64,000 bases of DNA from contig NZ_QFFK01000004.1 of NCBI RefSeq assembly GCF_003149455.1, positions 186,001 through 250,000 on the forward strand, in the 5' to 3' direction. Source of the DNA: Chitinophaga deserti. GTDB lineage: Bacteria; Bacteroidota; Bacteroidia; Chitinophagales; Chitinophagaceae. Below are positions 9,028-18,526 of this stretch, one piece after another. A program made the position numbers and the translations under genes. Position 1 is the stretch's first letter. Every line of letters starts with the position of its first letter. Below the pieces are notes generated by a model. It worked only from the letters and a program-made list of their open reading frames with translations. It was not told the DNA's origin and did no database searches.

Positions 9028-12000
9028 ATGAAACTAACAGGGGCATTATTATTTACCGGGATCTGTTTGCAGGTAAGCGCCAGCAGCTTCAGCCAGCAGG
9101 TTACCCTGTCGGGGAAGAACCTGCGGCTTAAACAGGTATTCCGGGAAATCAACCGGCAAACCAGTATGCAGTTTTTCGTAGAAGATGAATTGTTGAAAGA
9201 TGTAGGTCGAATTGATGTGGACATCCGTAACAAGCCGCTGGATGCCGCACTTAAAACCTGCCTGGAAGGGCTTGCACTGGACTATGCCATATTGGACAGT
9301 ACCATCGTCATCACCAGGGCGGTGCCTCGCCCGCAGGCGCCGCCAGGCAGTGCCGAGATCGCTGTCATCACCGTTAAAGGTACGGTGACAGACGAGCATG
9401 GTATACCACTGCCCGGCGCCACGGTAAAGCTGAAAGGCACGGCCAAAGGTGTTGCCACTGATCCATCAGGGCGTTTCTCCCTCGAAGTGCCAGACAAAGG
9501 TGCCGTGCTGGTAGTGTCTTACATCGGTTATGAACCGAAGGAAGTAGCAGTAACCGGCACCGCCCCCATTTTGGTGGCGCTGAAACCGATCGAAGGAAAA
9601 GTGGAGGAAGTGGTGATCGTGGCGCACGGCCGGCAAAAGAAGTCGGAAGTGGTAGGTGCTGTTACGACCATCAAGCCCGCCGAGCTTAAGATCCCGGTAA
9701 GTAACCTAACCAATGCACTCGCCGGGCGCCTGGCAGGTGTAATCGCCTTTCAGCGCAGCGGTGAGCCGGGCTTCGATAATGCCGACTTCTTCGTGCGCGG
9801 CGTTACCACCTTCGGTTACCGGAAATCGCCCCTTATCCTCATCGATAACATCGAATCTTCGTCTACCGACCTGGCAAGGCTACAGGTAGATGATATCGCC
9901 AGTTTTTCCATTATGAAAGACGCTACAGCTACGGCGCTGTACGGCTCCAAAGGGGCAAACGGGGTAATACTTATTACCACCAAGCAGGGGCAGGAGGGAA
10001 GCGTTACCCTGTCTTTCCGCGCAGAAAATTCCCTCTCCCAATCTACCCGCAACGTTGAGATGGCAGACCCTATCACTTATATGGAACTGGCCAACGAAGC
10101 CATTTTAACGCGCAATCCACTAGGCGGACTGTTGTACTCCAAAGATAAGATCGAGAACACCCGCAAGGGCCTGGACCCCGTTGTGTTCCCGTCTACAGAC
10201 TGGCAGAAGATGCTGCTGAAGAATTCCACCAACAACCAGCGCTTCAACCTCAGTCTCAGTGGCGGAGGCAAAGTGGCGCGGTATTATGTATCCGGCTCCA
10301 TGAACATCGACAATGGTATCATGAAAGTGGATAAGAAGAATAATTTCAACAGCAACTCCAAGCTCAAATCCTATTCCATCCGCAGCAATATCAATATCAA
10401 CCTCACACCCACTACGGAAATGACTGCAAGGCTCTCCGGGAGCTTCGATGATTATAACGGACCGCTGAAAGGAGGCGCCGATATTTATGCGCAGATCATG
10501 CAATCCAACTCCGTATTGTTCCCGGCATATTTTGATCCTACAGACGAAACGCGGTATGTCAAACACATCATGTTTGGTAATGCATCGGAAGGCAGGTACA
10601 ACAACCCTTACGCCGACCTTATGAAAGGTTACCAGGAATCCAACCGCTACAACATCAATGCGCAGATCGGGCTGAACCAGAAACTGAATTTCATTACCCA
10701 GGGCCTGTCTGCAAGAGGAATGATAAATGTGCAGCGGAACGGCGCATTTTCAGTATCGCGTTCCTATAATCCGTTCTATTACATCGCCTATAACTACGAC
10801 TATGCTACAAAAGGCTATTCCATCCGCCCTATTAACCTGGAAGACGGACAGTCGGACGCACCGGCCGGTACAGAATACCTGGGATATGAAGAAGGGCCTA
10901 AATCCCTCTCTGCAGATTTCTACAGCGAGCTGGCGGTGGATTACAGCCGCACATTCGATAAAGTGCATAGCCTGGGAGGCACGCTCGTTGGCATAGCAAA
11001 GAGCAGTCTTACCGGTAATGCCGGTTCCCTCCAGGGATCGCTGCCCTTCCGCAACGTTGGACTTTCAGGGCGTATGACCTATGTTTTCGACGGCCGTTAC
11101 GCCGCCGAGTTCAACTTCGGATACAATGGATCAGAACGTTTCCATAAATCCCACCGTTTCGGGTTCTTCCCGTCTGCAGGCGTGGGATATACCATTTCCG
11201 AAGAGCGGTTCTGGGAACCCTACAAAAGCTGGATCCCCAAGCTGAAGCTGCGTGCCACATACGGACTTGTGGGGAACGATGCCATCGGCGACCCTACAGA
11301 CCGTTTCTTCTACCTTTCCAATATTGATATGAAAGCCTCCGGTCTGGGTATGACCTTCGGCACCCTGAAGAATTACTCGCTGTCGGGCATCGGTATTTCG
11401 CGGTACGCAAATAACGACATCACCTGGGAGCAGGCCATGAAAACGAATATCGGATTTGAAATGTCGGTGTTGGGGAAAGTGAACATCGATATGGACATCT
11501 ATCGCGAACAGCGTTCAAACATCCTTATGAACCGCGCATCCGTACCCTCTACCATGGGCCTTTCCGCAGTATCCCGCGCCAATGTGGGTAAGGCACATTC
11601 CCAGGGGATTGATTTTGCGCTGGACTTCACGCACCAGTTCACCCGTAAATGGTGGGCAAAGGGGATGGCCAACTTCACCTATGCTACCAGTGCGTTTGAT
11701 GTATATGAGGAGCCTCAGTATAAAGAGACCAATAAACTGCATACCGGCCGCTCACTTAGTCAGCAATGGGGTTATATCGCCGAGCGCCTTTTTGTAGACG
11801 ACCTCGATGCCAGGAATGCGCCCCGCCAAAGCTTTGGGCCATATGGAGGCGGAGATATCAAGTATCGCGACCTGAATGGAGACGGACAGATTACTGAGCT
11901 CGACCAGGCACCTATCGGTTTCCCTACCACACCGGAGATAGTATACGGCTTCGGCGTGTCATCGGGCTTCGGAAGGTTCGATTGCTCTGTCTTCTTCCAG

Positions 12001-12414
12001 GGCCTGGCCCGCGAGTCGTTCTGGATCGATGCGGAAAAGACTTCGCCCTTTATTGGTGAGCAAAGGCAATTACTGAAAGTATGGGCCGTTAATCACTGGA
12101 GCGAAGACAACCGGAATATCTACGCACTGTGGCCCCGTATGAGCATCGGTTTGAATGAGAACAATATCCAAACCAGCACCTGGTTCATGCGCAACGGCGC
12201 TTTGCTGCGGATCAAATCTGCGGAAATAGGGTATACGCTGCCTGCGCATATCATGAAAAGACTGCGCCTCACCAATGCCCGGTTTTATGTGAACGGAAAC
12301 AACCTCGTCACTTTCAGCAAGTTTAACCTGTGGGATGTGGAAATGGGCGGCAATGGACTCGGGTACCCTATTCAGCGGGTATTCAATGCCGGCGTGATGC
12401 TGTCACTCAAATAA
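9028..12414 (+). CDS. SusC/RagA-type TonB-dependent outer-membrane transporter (locus 1)
   Basis: 1128 residues from the ATG at 9028, which starts the signal peptide MKLTGALLFTGICLQVSA. The upstream in-frame ATG at 8962 overlaps the -7 box of the antisense unit and is not preferred. Order: signal peptide; STN (secretin/TonB N-terminal) domain (LRLKQVFREINRQTSMQFF to about residue 100); carboxypeptidase-regulatory-like domain (GTVTDEHGIPLPGATVKLKG); plug with EEVVIVAHGRQKKSEVVGAV and ATALYGSKGANGVILITTKQG; then a 22-strand-type barrel ending in an aromatic-poor MLSLK. SusC proteins form the barrel of a pedal-bin transporter closed by the SusD lipoprotein. The STN domain ties it to the FecI/FecR pair upstream. 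The imported ligand is unknown: no glycosidase lies in the operon. Confidence 0.95.
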   Translation: MKLTGALLFTGICLQVSASSFSQQVTLSGKNLRLKQVFREINRQTSMQFFVEDELLKDVGRIDVDIRNKPLDAALKTCLEGLALDYAILDSTIVITRAVPRPQAPPGSAEIAVITVKGTVTDEHGIPLPGATVKLKGTAKGVATDPSGRFSLEVPDKGAVLVVSYIGYEPKEVAVTGTAPILVALKPIEGKVEEVVIVAHGRQKKSEVVGAVTTIKPAELKIPVSNLTNALAGRLAGVIAFQRSGEPGFDNADFFVRGVTTFGYRKSPLILIDNIESSSTDLARLQVDDIASFSIMKDATATALYGSKGANGVILITTKQGQEGSVTLSFRAENSLSQSTRNVEMADPITYMELANEAILTRNPLGGLLYSKDKIENTRKGLDPVVFPSTDWQKMLLKNSTNNQRFNLSLSGGGKVARYYVSGSMNIDNGIMKVDKKNNFNSNSKLKSYSIRSNININLTPTTEMTARLSGSFDDYNGPLKGGADIYAQIMQSNSVLFPAYFDPTDETRYVKHIMFGNASEGRYNNPYADLMKGYQESNRYNINAQIGLNQKLNFITQGLSARGMINVQRNGAFSVSRSYNPFYYIAYNYDYATKGYSIRPINLEDGQSDAPAGTEYLGYEEGPKSLSADFYSELAVDYSRTFDKVHSLGGTLVGIAKSSLTGNAGSLQGSLPFRNVGLSGRMTYVFDGRYAAEFNFGYNGSERFHKSHRFGFFPSAGVGYTISEERFWEPYKSWIPKLKLRATYGLVGNDAIGDPTDRFFYLSNIDMKASGLGMTFGTLKNYSLSGIGISRYANNDITWEQAMKTNIGFEMSVLGKVNIDMDIYREQRSNILMNRASVPSTMGLSAVSRANVGKAHSQGIDFALDFTHQFTRKWWAKGMANFTYATSAFDVYEEPQYKETNKLHTGRSLSQQWGYIAERLFVDDLDARNAPRQSFGPYGGGDIKYRDLNGDGQITELDQAPIGFPTTPEIVYGFGVSSGFGRFDCSVFFQGLARESFWIDAEKTSPFIGEQRQLLKVWAVNHWSEDNRNIYALWPRMSIGLNENNIQTSTWFMRNGALLRIKSAEIGYTLPAHIMKRLRLTNARFYVNGNNLVTFSKFNLWDVEMGGNGLGYPIQRVFNAGVMLSLK

Positions 12415-12441
12415 CCCCTGCAAGTTCCACAACATCCTGAC

Positions 12442-14352
12442 ATGAAAAAGATAATTACCATGAAGATCATACGTATACTGCTGCTGGCCTGCCTGGCAAC
12501 AATGGGGTCCTGCAACAAGTTCCTTGACATCATCCCCGACAACGTGCCCACGCTTGATCAGGCATTCCAGCTCAGGGCCACTGCTAAAAAATACCTGTTC
12601 ACCTGTTACTCATATATCCCGCAACTGGGCGATGTGAGCAGCAATTATGCCATCCTCGGCACCCGGGAGATTTCTTCGCCTTACCCCGGCTCGCAATCGG
12701 GCATCCGGAATTCCATCATAGAGCTGGCATACGATTACCAGAACATTGTGAACCCCATCGCCAATTACTGGAGCGGTGGCGGGGACAGGGGCGGTACCCC
12801 TATGTTCGTGGCCATCCGCACCTGCAACACTTTCCTTGACTACATTCATAAAGTGCCCGATATACAGGAGCACGAACGCAAGCGCTGGATAGCCGAAGTA
12901 AAAACGCTGAAGGCATATTACCATTTCTGGCTCCTCCGGATGTATGGCCCGATTCCGATCGTGAAGGAAAGCCTGCCCATTTCTGCGGATGTGGAAGAAG
13001 TGCGGGTGAAACGGCAACCGGTAGACGAAGTGACGGCTTATATCGTGCAGTTGCTAGACGAAGCGAAAGCTGATCTTCCGCTTATAATTACCAACCAGCG
13101 GGAAGAACTGGGCAGGATGACGCAGCCTATAGCCCTCGCTATCAGGGCGTATACACTGATGCTGAATGCGAGCCCGCTTTTTAACGGGAATACTGACTAT
13201 GCCGGGTTTGGCCACCAGGCTGGGCAGGCTTTATTCAATCCCAACTTCAGCCCTGAGAAGTGGACCCTTGCCGCCAAGGCCTGTGAAGAAGCCATCGCCT
13301 CTGCACATAACGCGGGCTATAAACTGCACCGCTTCGTGAAACCATTCGACCTGAAGGATATCAGCGATTCCACCCGCATTTGCATGGACATACGCGGGGC
13401 AGTAACGGAAGAATGGAACCCCGAAGTGATATGGACGCTCACACACAGCACTACCGGCAGCCTGCAGCGGCTCTGCGCTCCGAGGAACGATGTATATTCC
13501 TACACTATTTCACTCTGGGCAGCCAATATGAAAGCCTGCGAGATCTTCTATACCAAAAACGGGGTGCCCATCGACGAAGACCCTTCCTGGGATTACGCCA
13601 ACCGTTACACCACGCTTAAAACAGTTCCTGCCACACATCGCAGTATCCTGAAACCGAACTATACTACCTCGTCTTTTAACATCGACCGGGAATACCGTTT
13701 TTATGCCGATCTCGCATTTGATGGATCGTCGTATTTCATGAAGCAGCGTTCCAGTGAAGACAACCTGCTGTACATTAATACCATGTGGGGTTCATCATCT
13801 TCCAACGGACTTTCCCGCACTTCGTTCACCGGTTACTGGCCTAAGAAGATCGTGAGCTGGAAAACGAGCGGCGATGGTGGTTCTTATGCGCCTGATGCCT
13901 ACGCCTGGCCCGCAATCCGCCTGTCTGCCCTCTACCTCATGTATGCAGAAGCGATCAACGAGACCGAAGGCCCCGGGGGAAAAGCTTATCAGTATCTGGA
14001 CAGTGTACGCACAAGAGCGGGGCTGAAAGGCGTGGTGGAATCGTGGGCCAACCATTCCCGCAATCCTTCGCGGCCTGCTTCCAAAGAAGGGCTCCGCGGC
14101 ATTATCCAGCACGAAACCATGGCCGAATTTATTTTTGAAGGCGAGAATTACTGGAACATGCGCCGCTGGAAACGGCTGGACTATATGAACCGCCCTGTTA
14201 CCGGCTGGGACATCCAGCAGAATACCCCCGGCATGTTCTACCGGATGCGTACGCTGTATACACCTAACAACACATACCGTGAGTACCTGGCGCCCATCGC
14301 GGAGCATGATCTCAACGTAAACCCTAACCTGGTGCAAAACCCGCTGTGGTAA
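12442..14352 (+). CDS. SusD/RagB-type surface lipoprotein (locus 1)
   Basis: 636 residues, longer than the usual 500-600. A lipoprotein signal with lipobox ATMGSC (Cys24) is followed by the SusD-typical KFLDIIPDNVPTLDQAF. The alpha-helical TPR-like scaffold shows SusD hallmarks: KTLKAYYHFWLLRMYGPIPIV, PAIRLSALYLMYAEAINE and the C-terminal IFEGENYWNMRRWKRLDYMN. It acts at the cell surface as the substrate-binding lid of the SusC barrel encoded 27 bp upstream. Two further lipoprotein genes follow with short gaps, so this belongs to one operon ending near 16694. The ligand cannot be read from the sequence. Confidence 0.93.
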   Translation: MKKIITMKIIRILLLACLATMGSCNKFLDIIPDNVPTLDQAFQLRATAKKYLFTCYSYIPQLGDVSSNYAILGTREISSPYPGSQSGIRNSIIELAYDYQNIVNPIANYWSGGGDRGGTPMFVAIRTCNTFLDYIHKVPDIQEHERKRWIAEVKTLKAYYHFWLLRMYGPIPIVKESLPISADVEEVRVKRQPVDEVTAYIVQLLDEAKADLPLIITNQREELGRMTQPIALAIRAYTLMLNASPLFNGNTDYAGFGHQAGQALFNPNFSPEKWTLAAKACEEAIASAHNAGYKLHRFVKPFDLKDISDSTRICMDIRGAVTEEWNPEVIWTLTHSTTGSLQRLCAPRNDVYSYTISLWAANMKACEIFYTKNGVPIDEDPSWDYANRYTTLKTVPATHRSILKPNYTTSSFNIDREYRFYADLAFDGSSYFMKQRSSEDNLLYINTMWGSSSSNGLSRTSFTGYWPKKIVSWKTSGDGGSYAPDAYAWPAIRLSALYLMYAEAINETEGPGGKAYQYLDSVRTRAGLKGVVESWANHSRNPSRPASKEGLRGIIQHETMAEFIFEGENYWNMRRWKRLDYMNRPVTGWDIQQNTPGMFYRMRTLYTPNNTYREYLAPIAEHDLNVNPNLVQNPLW

Positions 14353-14382
14353 TCCCGTTTTTCCAACTTCAAACAATGTATC

Positions 14383-15588
14383 ATGAACAAGCCATTCCGT
14401 TTTATTACATATAGCCTGCTGCTGATGGCCGGTATGATTGTATCCGCCTGCCAGAAGCAAACCGGCACCGACAGGGAACCCATTTACAAAAACGGTAAAA
14501 AGCCTTCGCCCGTAAAGAACGTACGTGTTACCAACTTCCCGGGAGGCGCTACCATTGTGTACGACATCCCTTCCGAACCGGAGATACTCTATGTACAAGC
14601 CGATTTCAGGATCAACGCTACAGCATCCCAACAGGTGAAATCATCCTATTACACCGATACCATTGTGGTGAAAGGTTTTGAGCGCGAGGGGGATTATAAA
14701 GTAACGCTTTCCGCCGTGAGCAGAAGCGAGGTAAAGTCTGACCCCGTGGAAGTTACCGTTCACCCCGGCATCCCGCCCTATCAAAGTGTGAAAGCATCGC
14801 TCAAAGTGTTCGGTGATTTCGGCGGGGCTAATATTGCATACGAAAACCCGACAGGAGGGGAGATCGCTATAATATCTCTCGTGGATACGCTGGATAAAGG
14901 CGAATATGTTTACACCCATTACACGAAGAATACCGCAGGGAACTTCTCCGTGCGGGGCTTCCGCTCGGGCGACCGTAAATACGGCGCCTGTGTGCGGGAC
15001 CGGTGGGGCAATACTTCCGATACCGTTTGGGAAACTGTTAGGTCCATGAACGAAGTGGAGCTGGACCGTACCATCATGAACGAGCTGGTGCTGCCCGGAG
15101 ACCAGACGGCCTGTTGCGGCTCCAATCTCAATGTGCCGCTCCGGAACCCTTACCGCGCTGCTGATTATTCCTTCTACGGTGTTAAAAATGCTAACGATTC
15201 CATGCCGCCGCGCATCACGATAGACATGGGCAAACCCGTAGTGCTGAGCCGCTTCCGGTATTATATGCGTAAAAACGGTGGTGCCGAATTCAGGAACGGT
15301 ACGTTGCGCTTCTTCAAGCTCTATGGCAGCATGAACCCCAATCCCAGCGGGGCGCTAGATGGCAGCTGGACGCAGATAGGCGGCGTATATGAACTGGTGA
15401 AGCCTTCCGGTTTACCATACGGCCAGCAAAATGCGGCTGATTATGAGGTGATCGACAGTGGCTCCGAATTTACCATGCCGCTGCCTGCCGTTCCCATGCG
15501 TTACTTCAGGCTGGTATTGCTTGAAACTTTCAGCGGTGGCCTGGGAATGGAAATTTCCTCACTCAAGTTCATGGGAGATTATCTGTGA
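14383..15588 (+). CDS. DUF4959/DUF5126/DUF5000-type surface lipoprotein
   Basis: 401 residues with a lipoprotein signal (lipobox IVSAC, Cys23). The layout matches the Bacteroidota 'DUF5000 domain lipoprotein' family. An N-terminal Ig-like domain (KNVRVTNFPGGATIVYDIP, about 45-135) precedes a second beta domain (VFGDFGGANIAYENP, about 140-220). A C-terminal discoidin/F5-8C-like domain follows (PRITIDMGKPVVLSRFRYY ... MRYFRLVLLETFSGG, about 250-401). Such proteins follow susCD and are thought to be surface glycan-binding proteins; the discoidin-like part is the likely sugar-binding module. It is 30 bp downstream of susD, and the next gene's ATG lies 29 bp beyond its stop. The binding role is inferred. 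Confidence 0.82.
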   Translation: MNKPFRFITYSLLLMAGMIVSACQKQTGTDREPIYKNGKKPSPVKNVRVTNFPGGATIVYDIPSEPEILYVQADFRINATASQQVKSSYYTDTIVVKGFEREGDYKVTLSAVSRSEVKSDPVEVTVHPGIPPYQSVKASLKVFGDFGGANIAYENPTGGEIAIISLVDTLDKGEYVYTHYTKNTAGNFSVRGFRSGDRKYGACVRDRWGNTSDTVWETVRSMNEVELDRTIMNELVLPGDQTACCGSNLNVPLRNPYRAADYSFYGVKNANDSMPPRITIDMGKPVVLSRFRYYMRKNGGAEFRNGTLRFFKLYGSMNPNPSGALDGSWTQIGGVYELVKPSGLPYGQQNAADYEVIDSGSEFTMPLPAVPMRYFRLVLLETFSGGLGMEISSLKFMGDYL

Positions 15589-15617
15589 TCCCGATTCCTG
15601 ATTTTAAAACGATCCGA

Positions 15618-16694
15618 ATGAATAAAAAATATTTGCTGCCGGTGATGGCAGTTATACTGATGGCGGCCTGTACCAAAATGGACCACGCCTATGCGCCTTA
15701 CCTGGAAAACGGCGAACTGTTGTATCCCGGTGTGCCATATCAATTGGAAACACATTCAGGGAGAGAAAGGGTGGAGGTACAATTCACCCAGTCGAAGGAT
15801 CCCAATATTACCAAATACATCCTGTACTGGAGCAACGGCCAGAAAAACATGGAAGTGAGTCCGGATAAGCAGAATGCTGTGATGAAAGTGATCATACCCG
15901 GACTTGCAGAAGGCGATTATACGTTTGATATCGTGGCCGTATATAAATCTGGTAATACCTCTACGCCAAAGTCTGCCATCGTGAGCGGGAAGGCGCTGGG
16001 CAGCAGGTTTGAATCAGAACTCTTTATCCGGAAGATACAGGCGTCTAACAGCCGGAAAGGCTTCGCGCTCCAATATTTCGAGACCGATGCCACCTGCAGG
16101 TATACGGATGTGACGTACAAAGATGCAGGTGGAATAATGCGGAAAAAACGGCTTACCGGTACTACTGCCCTGTTTGATACGCTGACGGATATCCATCCAT
16201 CGGCCGTTTCTCTCATTTTCAGGACGGCCTATGTTCCCGCAAAATGTATTGATACGTTCTACGCGGAAGCTACAGTGCCTGTTAACCCGGCCTCCGGCAG
16301 CTTTGTTTGCACCGGCACGATGGTGGATTATACGAGTGCATCGCTCACCGGTCCATACCCCTGGAACGTTACATTGCGCCAAACGGGTGCACGCACGCTG
16401 GAACTGGTAGACGATGACCAAACGCATGACGTGTTCCACAAAATACTCAATGGTGGTTCTCCTTCGTACTACGGTTCTTTTGGCCTCGTATTTACGACAG
16501 ACGCAGACAATAACATAACCGGCGTGGTGAACAAATACGGCCAGCCTGCCTCCAACGGACGCTCCGCCGAGCTGGACCCTTCCGGCATAAACAAATACGA
16601 CCCTGTTACGAAAGTGTTGCAGGTGAAATACTGGATGAACCAGCCCGGCTCCACACACCGGACCCTGTTCGATGAAACGATGACTATGAAGTGA
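15618..16694 (+). CDS. DUF4998 family surface lipoprotein
   Basis: 358 residues from the ATG at 15618, which gives a clean lipoprotein signal (MNKKYLLPVMAVILMAAC, Cys18). The alternative GTG at 15585 overlaps the previous stop and would add eleven residues before the signal. The N-terminal part (YAPYLENGELLYPGVPYQLETH ... KYILYWSNGQKNMEV) matches the DUF4998 pattern; the C-terminal part (SGSFVCTGTMVDYTSASLTGPYPWNVTLRQ) resembles the BT_3987-like/DUF1735-associated beta domains of glycan-binding lipoproteins. It is the last gene of operon 1 and is followed by a strong terminator. It is probably an accessory surface-binding protein for the SusCD ligand; no enzymatic signature is present. Confidence 0.8.
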   Translation: MNKKYLLPVMAVILMAACTKMDHAYAPYLENGELLYPGVPYQLETHSGRERVEVQFTQSKDPNITKYILYWSNGQKNMEVSPDKQNAVMKVIIPGLAEGDYTFDIVAVYKSGNTSTPKSAIVSGKALGSRFESELFIRKIQASNSRKGFALQYFETDATCRYTDVTYKDAGGIMRKKRLTGTTALFDTLTDIHPSAVSLIFRTAYVPAKCIDTFYAEATVPVNPASGSFVCTGTMVDYTSASLTGPYPWNVTLRQTGARTLELVDDDQTHDVFHKILNGGSPSYYGSFGLVFTTDADNNITGVVNKYGQPASNGRSAELDPSGINKYDPVTKVLQVKYWMNQPGSTHRTLFDETMTMK

Positions 16695-16760
16695 TTAGGC
16701 TTACCGTCAATAAATTAATTGCCGGTTGCTGCATTTCCACTAATTAATATGTCGATTATG

Positions 16761-16800
16761 ATAGTCCGCAGGCATCTGTCTGCGGACTATTTAAATTTCC
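16761..16800 (+). terminator. Terminator of the locus 1 operon
   Basis: An 11-bp perfect stem ATAGTCCGCAG (16761-16771) / CTGCGGACTAT (16780-16790) with an 8-nt loop, followed by the AT-rich TTAAATTT. It lies 66 bp after the DUF4998 stop. Confidence 0.75.
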
Positions 16801-16833
16801 GGTATCTATATAAGGGGATCAATACATACCAGA

Positions 16834-16905
16834 GCGTAAGCGATCTGCACATAGGTATGTGTGCGGAGTGATCCAAACTGCCGGGGGCATGGCCTGCCGG
16901 TTTTT
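16834..16905 (+). repeat. Structured repeat, copy 2, ending in an intrinsic terminator
   Basis: Second copy of the element at 6666. The hairpin GCACAT-AGGT-ATGTGT and the GCATGGCCTGCCGG-T5 terminator end are retained. Differences fall mainly in the hairpin loop, the linker and the 5' side of the terminator stem, where 16881-16888 pairs with 16892-16900 with one bulged base. Here it stands 140 bp beyond the previous gene and behind an independent terminator, so it is not simply that operon's terminator. The rest of the gap to 17077 shows no gene. Confidence 0.75.
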
Positions 16906-17077
16906 ATGTTTTCAGCGGGAGAGATTGGGTAGCTGTTATTGTTAAGGAATTATGAACTGTTTAATGGCTGTTATTTGAAATGCTTACGGAGAGAGGGTTA
17001 AATAGGATGGTAAAAATGCAGATCGTTTTTCAATATTAATAAATCATCAATTCTCTTCATGGCTGTATCCGGGAATA

Positions 17078-18112
17078 GTGGAATGCATTTACTTGCGCAC
17101 AACCCAGATAGTGAGAACCCTCGATATGCCTATCAGTTCCCGGCAACCGTATCTGCGCTTCCCTGAAAAGGGCGCAGCACCCGGATTGCAACAGATCACC
17201 CGGCAGATACCTGCCGCTTATAAATCACTTCTTTACCCGTTTTCGGAAGCATGGATGGAATATTCTCCCACTGCGGATATCCTGCACCAGGTATTGCACA
17301 TAAACGGATATACGGTTTGCAATCATATGTTCATGGCACATGAAAATGTAGTGCTTATGCCTGAATCGCCTGAGGCTGTCAATGTGCTGCATTTCATGCT
17401 GAAAGGCAGCATCCGCTGTAATGTGGAAGGGGCAGGCGCCCTTTGGCTGCGGGCAGGGCAGTTCGGCTGTTTCTCCATCAACGGCGGCGTACATGAAGCC
17501 TGGCTGGAAAAGGGGCAGGTATATGAATCTTTCCACATCGATATTTCCCCTGCAAGGCTTACGGCACTGGCGCCCCACCACCAGGCTTTTCGTTTGATGG
17601 AATCCGAAACGGATACTGCATTTGTAACCGCAGGTACGGGCATTGTGCCTCAGAGTGCTTATGCACATATTGAAGGAATACGCAAAATGCATCCCGGGCA
17701 TGGCATGCATGAAGTAGCCCTGTCGGCCCGTATTGATTTGCTCATTGCGGAAACACTTCCGGAAGCGCAGCATAACGGATGGTACGGGCATGAGGGCGAC
17801 GAAGCACTGTTTGCCACTATCCGCGCCTACATGCTCCATCACCTGGCTGAGCCTTTACTCAACAGTGATATTGCCAGCACTTATTGTATCAGTGAATCCA
17901 AACTGAAAACAGGCTTTCGTCAGCGTTTCGGGGAAGCTCCACAGGGCTGGGTGCGGCGCATCCGCATGGAAACTGCTTCAGAGCTCATACGCAACAGCAC
18001 CTATACACTTCACCAGATCGCTGCCATGGTTGGGTATGCAGATTACAGTAATTTCTCCCGCCGCTTCCACGCGCATTTCGGGCATCCGCCCAGTTACCTG
18101 AAAAGACAATAA
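17078..18112 (+). CDS. AraC-family transcriptional regulator
   Basis: 344 residues; the ATG at 17126 (MPISSRQPYLRF) is an equally possible start. The N-terminal about 230 residues form a ligand-sensing type region with no clear known domain. The C-terminal about 100 residues are a standard AraC double helix-turn-helix: first helix pair at LLNSDIASTYCISESKLKTGFRQ, second at YTLHQIAAMVGYADYSNFSR followed by the signature FHAHFGHPPSYLKR. It stands alone between the locus 1 terminators and the kinase-LanC locus, on the same strand as both, and ends in its own hairpin. Its target cannot be read from position. The N-terminal region resembles that of the AraC-like protein at 37302 in general layout (an HINFR/FHIDI-type sensor core), so they may be distant paralogues. 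Confidence 0.88.
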   Translation: MECIYLRTTQIVRTLDMPISSRQPYLRFPEKGAAPGLQQITRQIPAAYKSLLYPFSEAWMEYSPTADILHQVLHINGYTVCNHMFMAHENVVLMPESPEAVNVLHFMLKGSIRCNVEGAGALWLRAGQFGCFSINGGVHEAWLEKGQVYESFHIDISPARLTALAPHHQAFRLMESETDTAFVTAGTGIVPQSAYAHIEGIRKMHPGHGMHEVALSARIDLLIAETLPEAQHNGWYGHEGDEALFATIRAYMLHHLAEPLLNSDIASTYCISESKLKTGFRQRFGEAPQGWVRRIRMETASELIRNSTYTLHQIAAMVGYADYSNFSRRFHAHFGHPPSYLKRQ

Positions 18113-18123
18113 AATTGTCTTTT
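18101..18123 (+). terminator. AT-rich terminator at the araC-like stop codon
   Basis: Perfect inverted repeat AAAAGACAAT (18101-18110), loop AAA, ATTGTCTTTT (18114-18123). The TAA stop (18110-18112) lies at the end of the first arm and in the loop. The symmetric A/T ends make it a candidate bidirectional terminator. Confidence 0.6.
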
Positions 18124-18148
18124 CGGCTATTTTATCTTTTTGTTAAAT

Positions 18149-18250
18149 CATGGAAATTTATAGAGGAGACACAGGTGTTCTTAACCCAATAAGTATGTAA
18201 ATATCGAACCGAAGCTTTAGACAAAACCCTTTACAACCCGAATTTCCATG
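18149..18250 (+). promoter_or_regulatory. Leader of the HTH gene with a start-codon-pairing inverted repeat
   Basis: CATGGAAATT (18149-18158) is exactly complementary to AATTTCCATG (18241-18250), and the second arm contains the ATG start codon (18248) of the HTH gene. If the transcript starts upstream of 18149, the two arms could fold into a 10-bp stem with an 82-nt loop that hides the start codon. This is seen directly in sequence; a regulatory role is inferred. Confidence 0.4.
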
Positions 18251-18523
18251 ACAACAGATACGCTGGAGCGACTGCAGCGCATAGACCATCTTATCCGTAC
18301 CAAAGCCACGGGCACTCCGTCGAGGCTGGCAGAGCGGATCGGTGTATCGGAGCGTTGCCTTTATAAATACCTGAATCTCATGAAAGATTTCGGGGCGCCC
18401 ATCAAATTCTCGAACGTGCGCCAGAGCTATTACTATGATGAAGACGGATCATTTATTGTTTCATTCTTTTTCAGGAAGGAAACAGGTTCCACCATCCTGT
18501 TTTTGTTCATTTTAAATTGTTGA
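18248..18523 (+). CDS. Small HTH (HTH_11-like) DNA-binding protein
   Basis: 91 residues. Residues about 5-55 form a winged-helix-like HTH: LERLQRIDHLIRTKATGTP, then SRLAERIGVSERCLYKYLNL as the helix-turn-helix, then the wing KFSNVRQSYYY. The C-terminal end (STILFLFILNC) is hydrophobic and looks unrelated to the fold. It lies only 3 bp ahead of the kinase-LanC gene, so the two are co-transcribed, and it may autoregulate the locus. A small hairpin with a T tract (AACAGG at 18481-18486, CCTGTT at 18496-18501, then TTTTG) lies inside its 3' end and could attenuate readthrough into the kinase gene. The DNA-binding call is good; the target is unknown. Confidence 0.75.
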   Translation: MTTDTLERLQRIDHLIRTKATGTPSRLAERIGVSERCLYKYLNLMKDFGAPIKFSNVRQSYYYDEDGSFIVSFFFRKETGSTILFLFILNC

Positions 18524-18526
18524 TCT

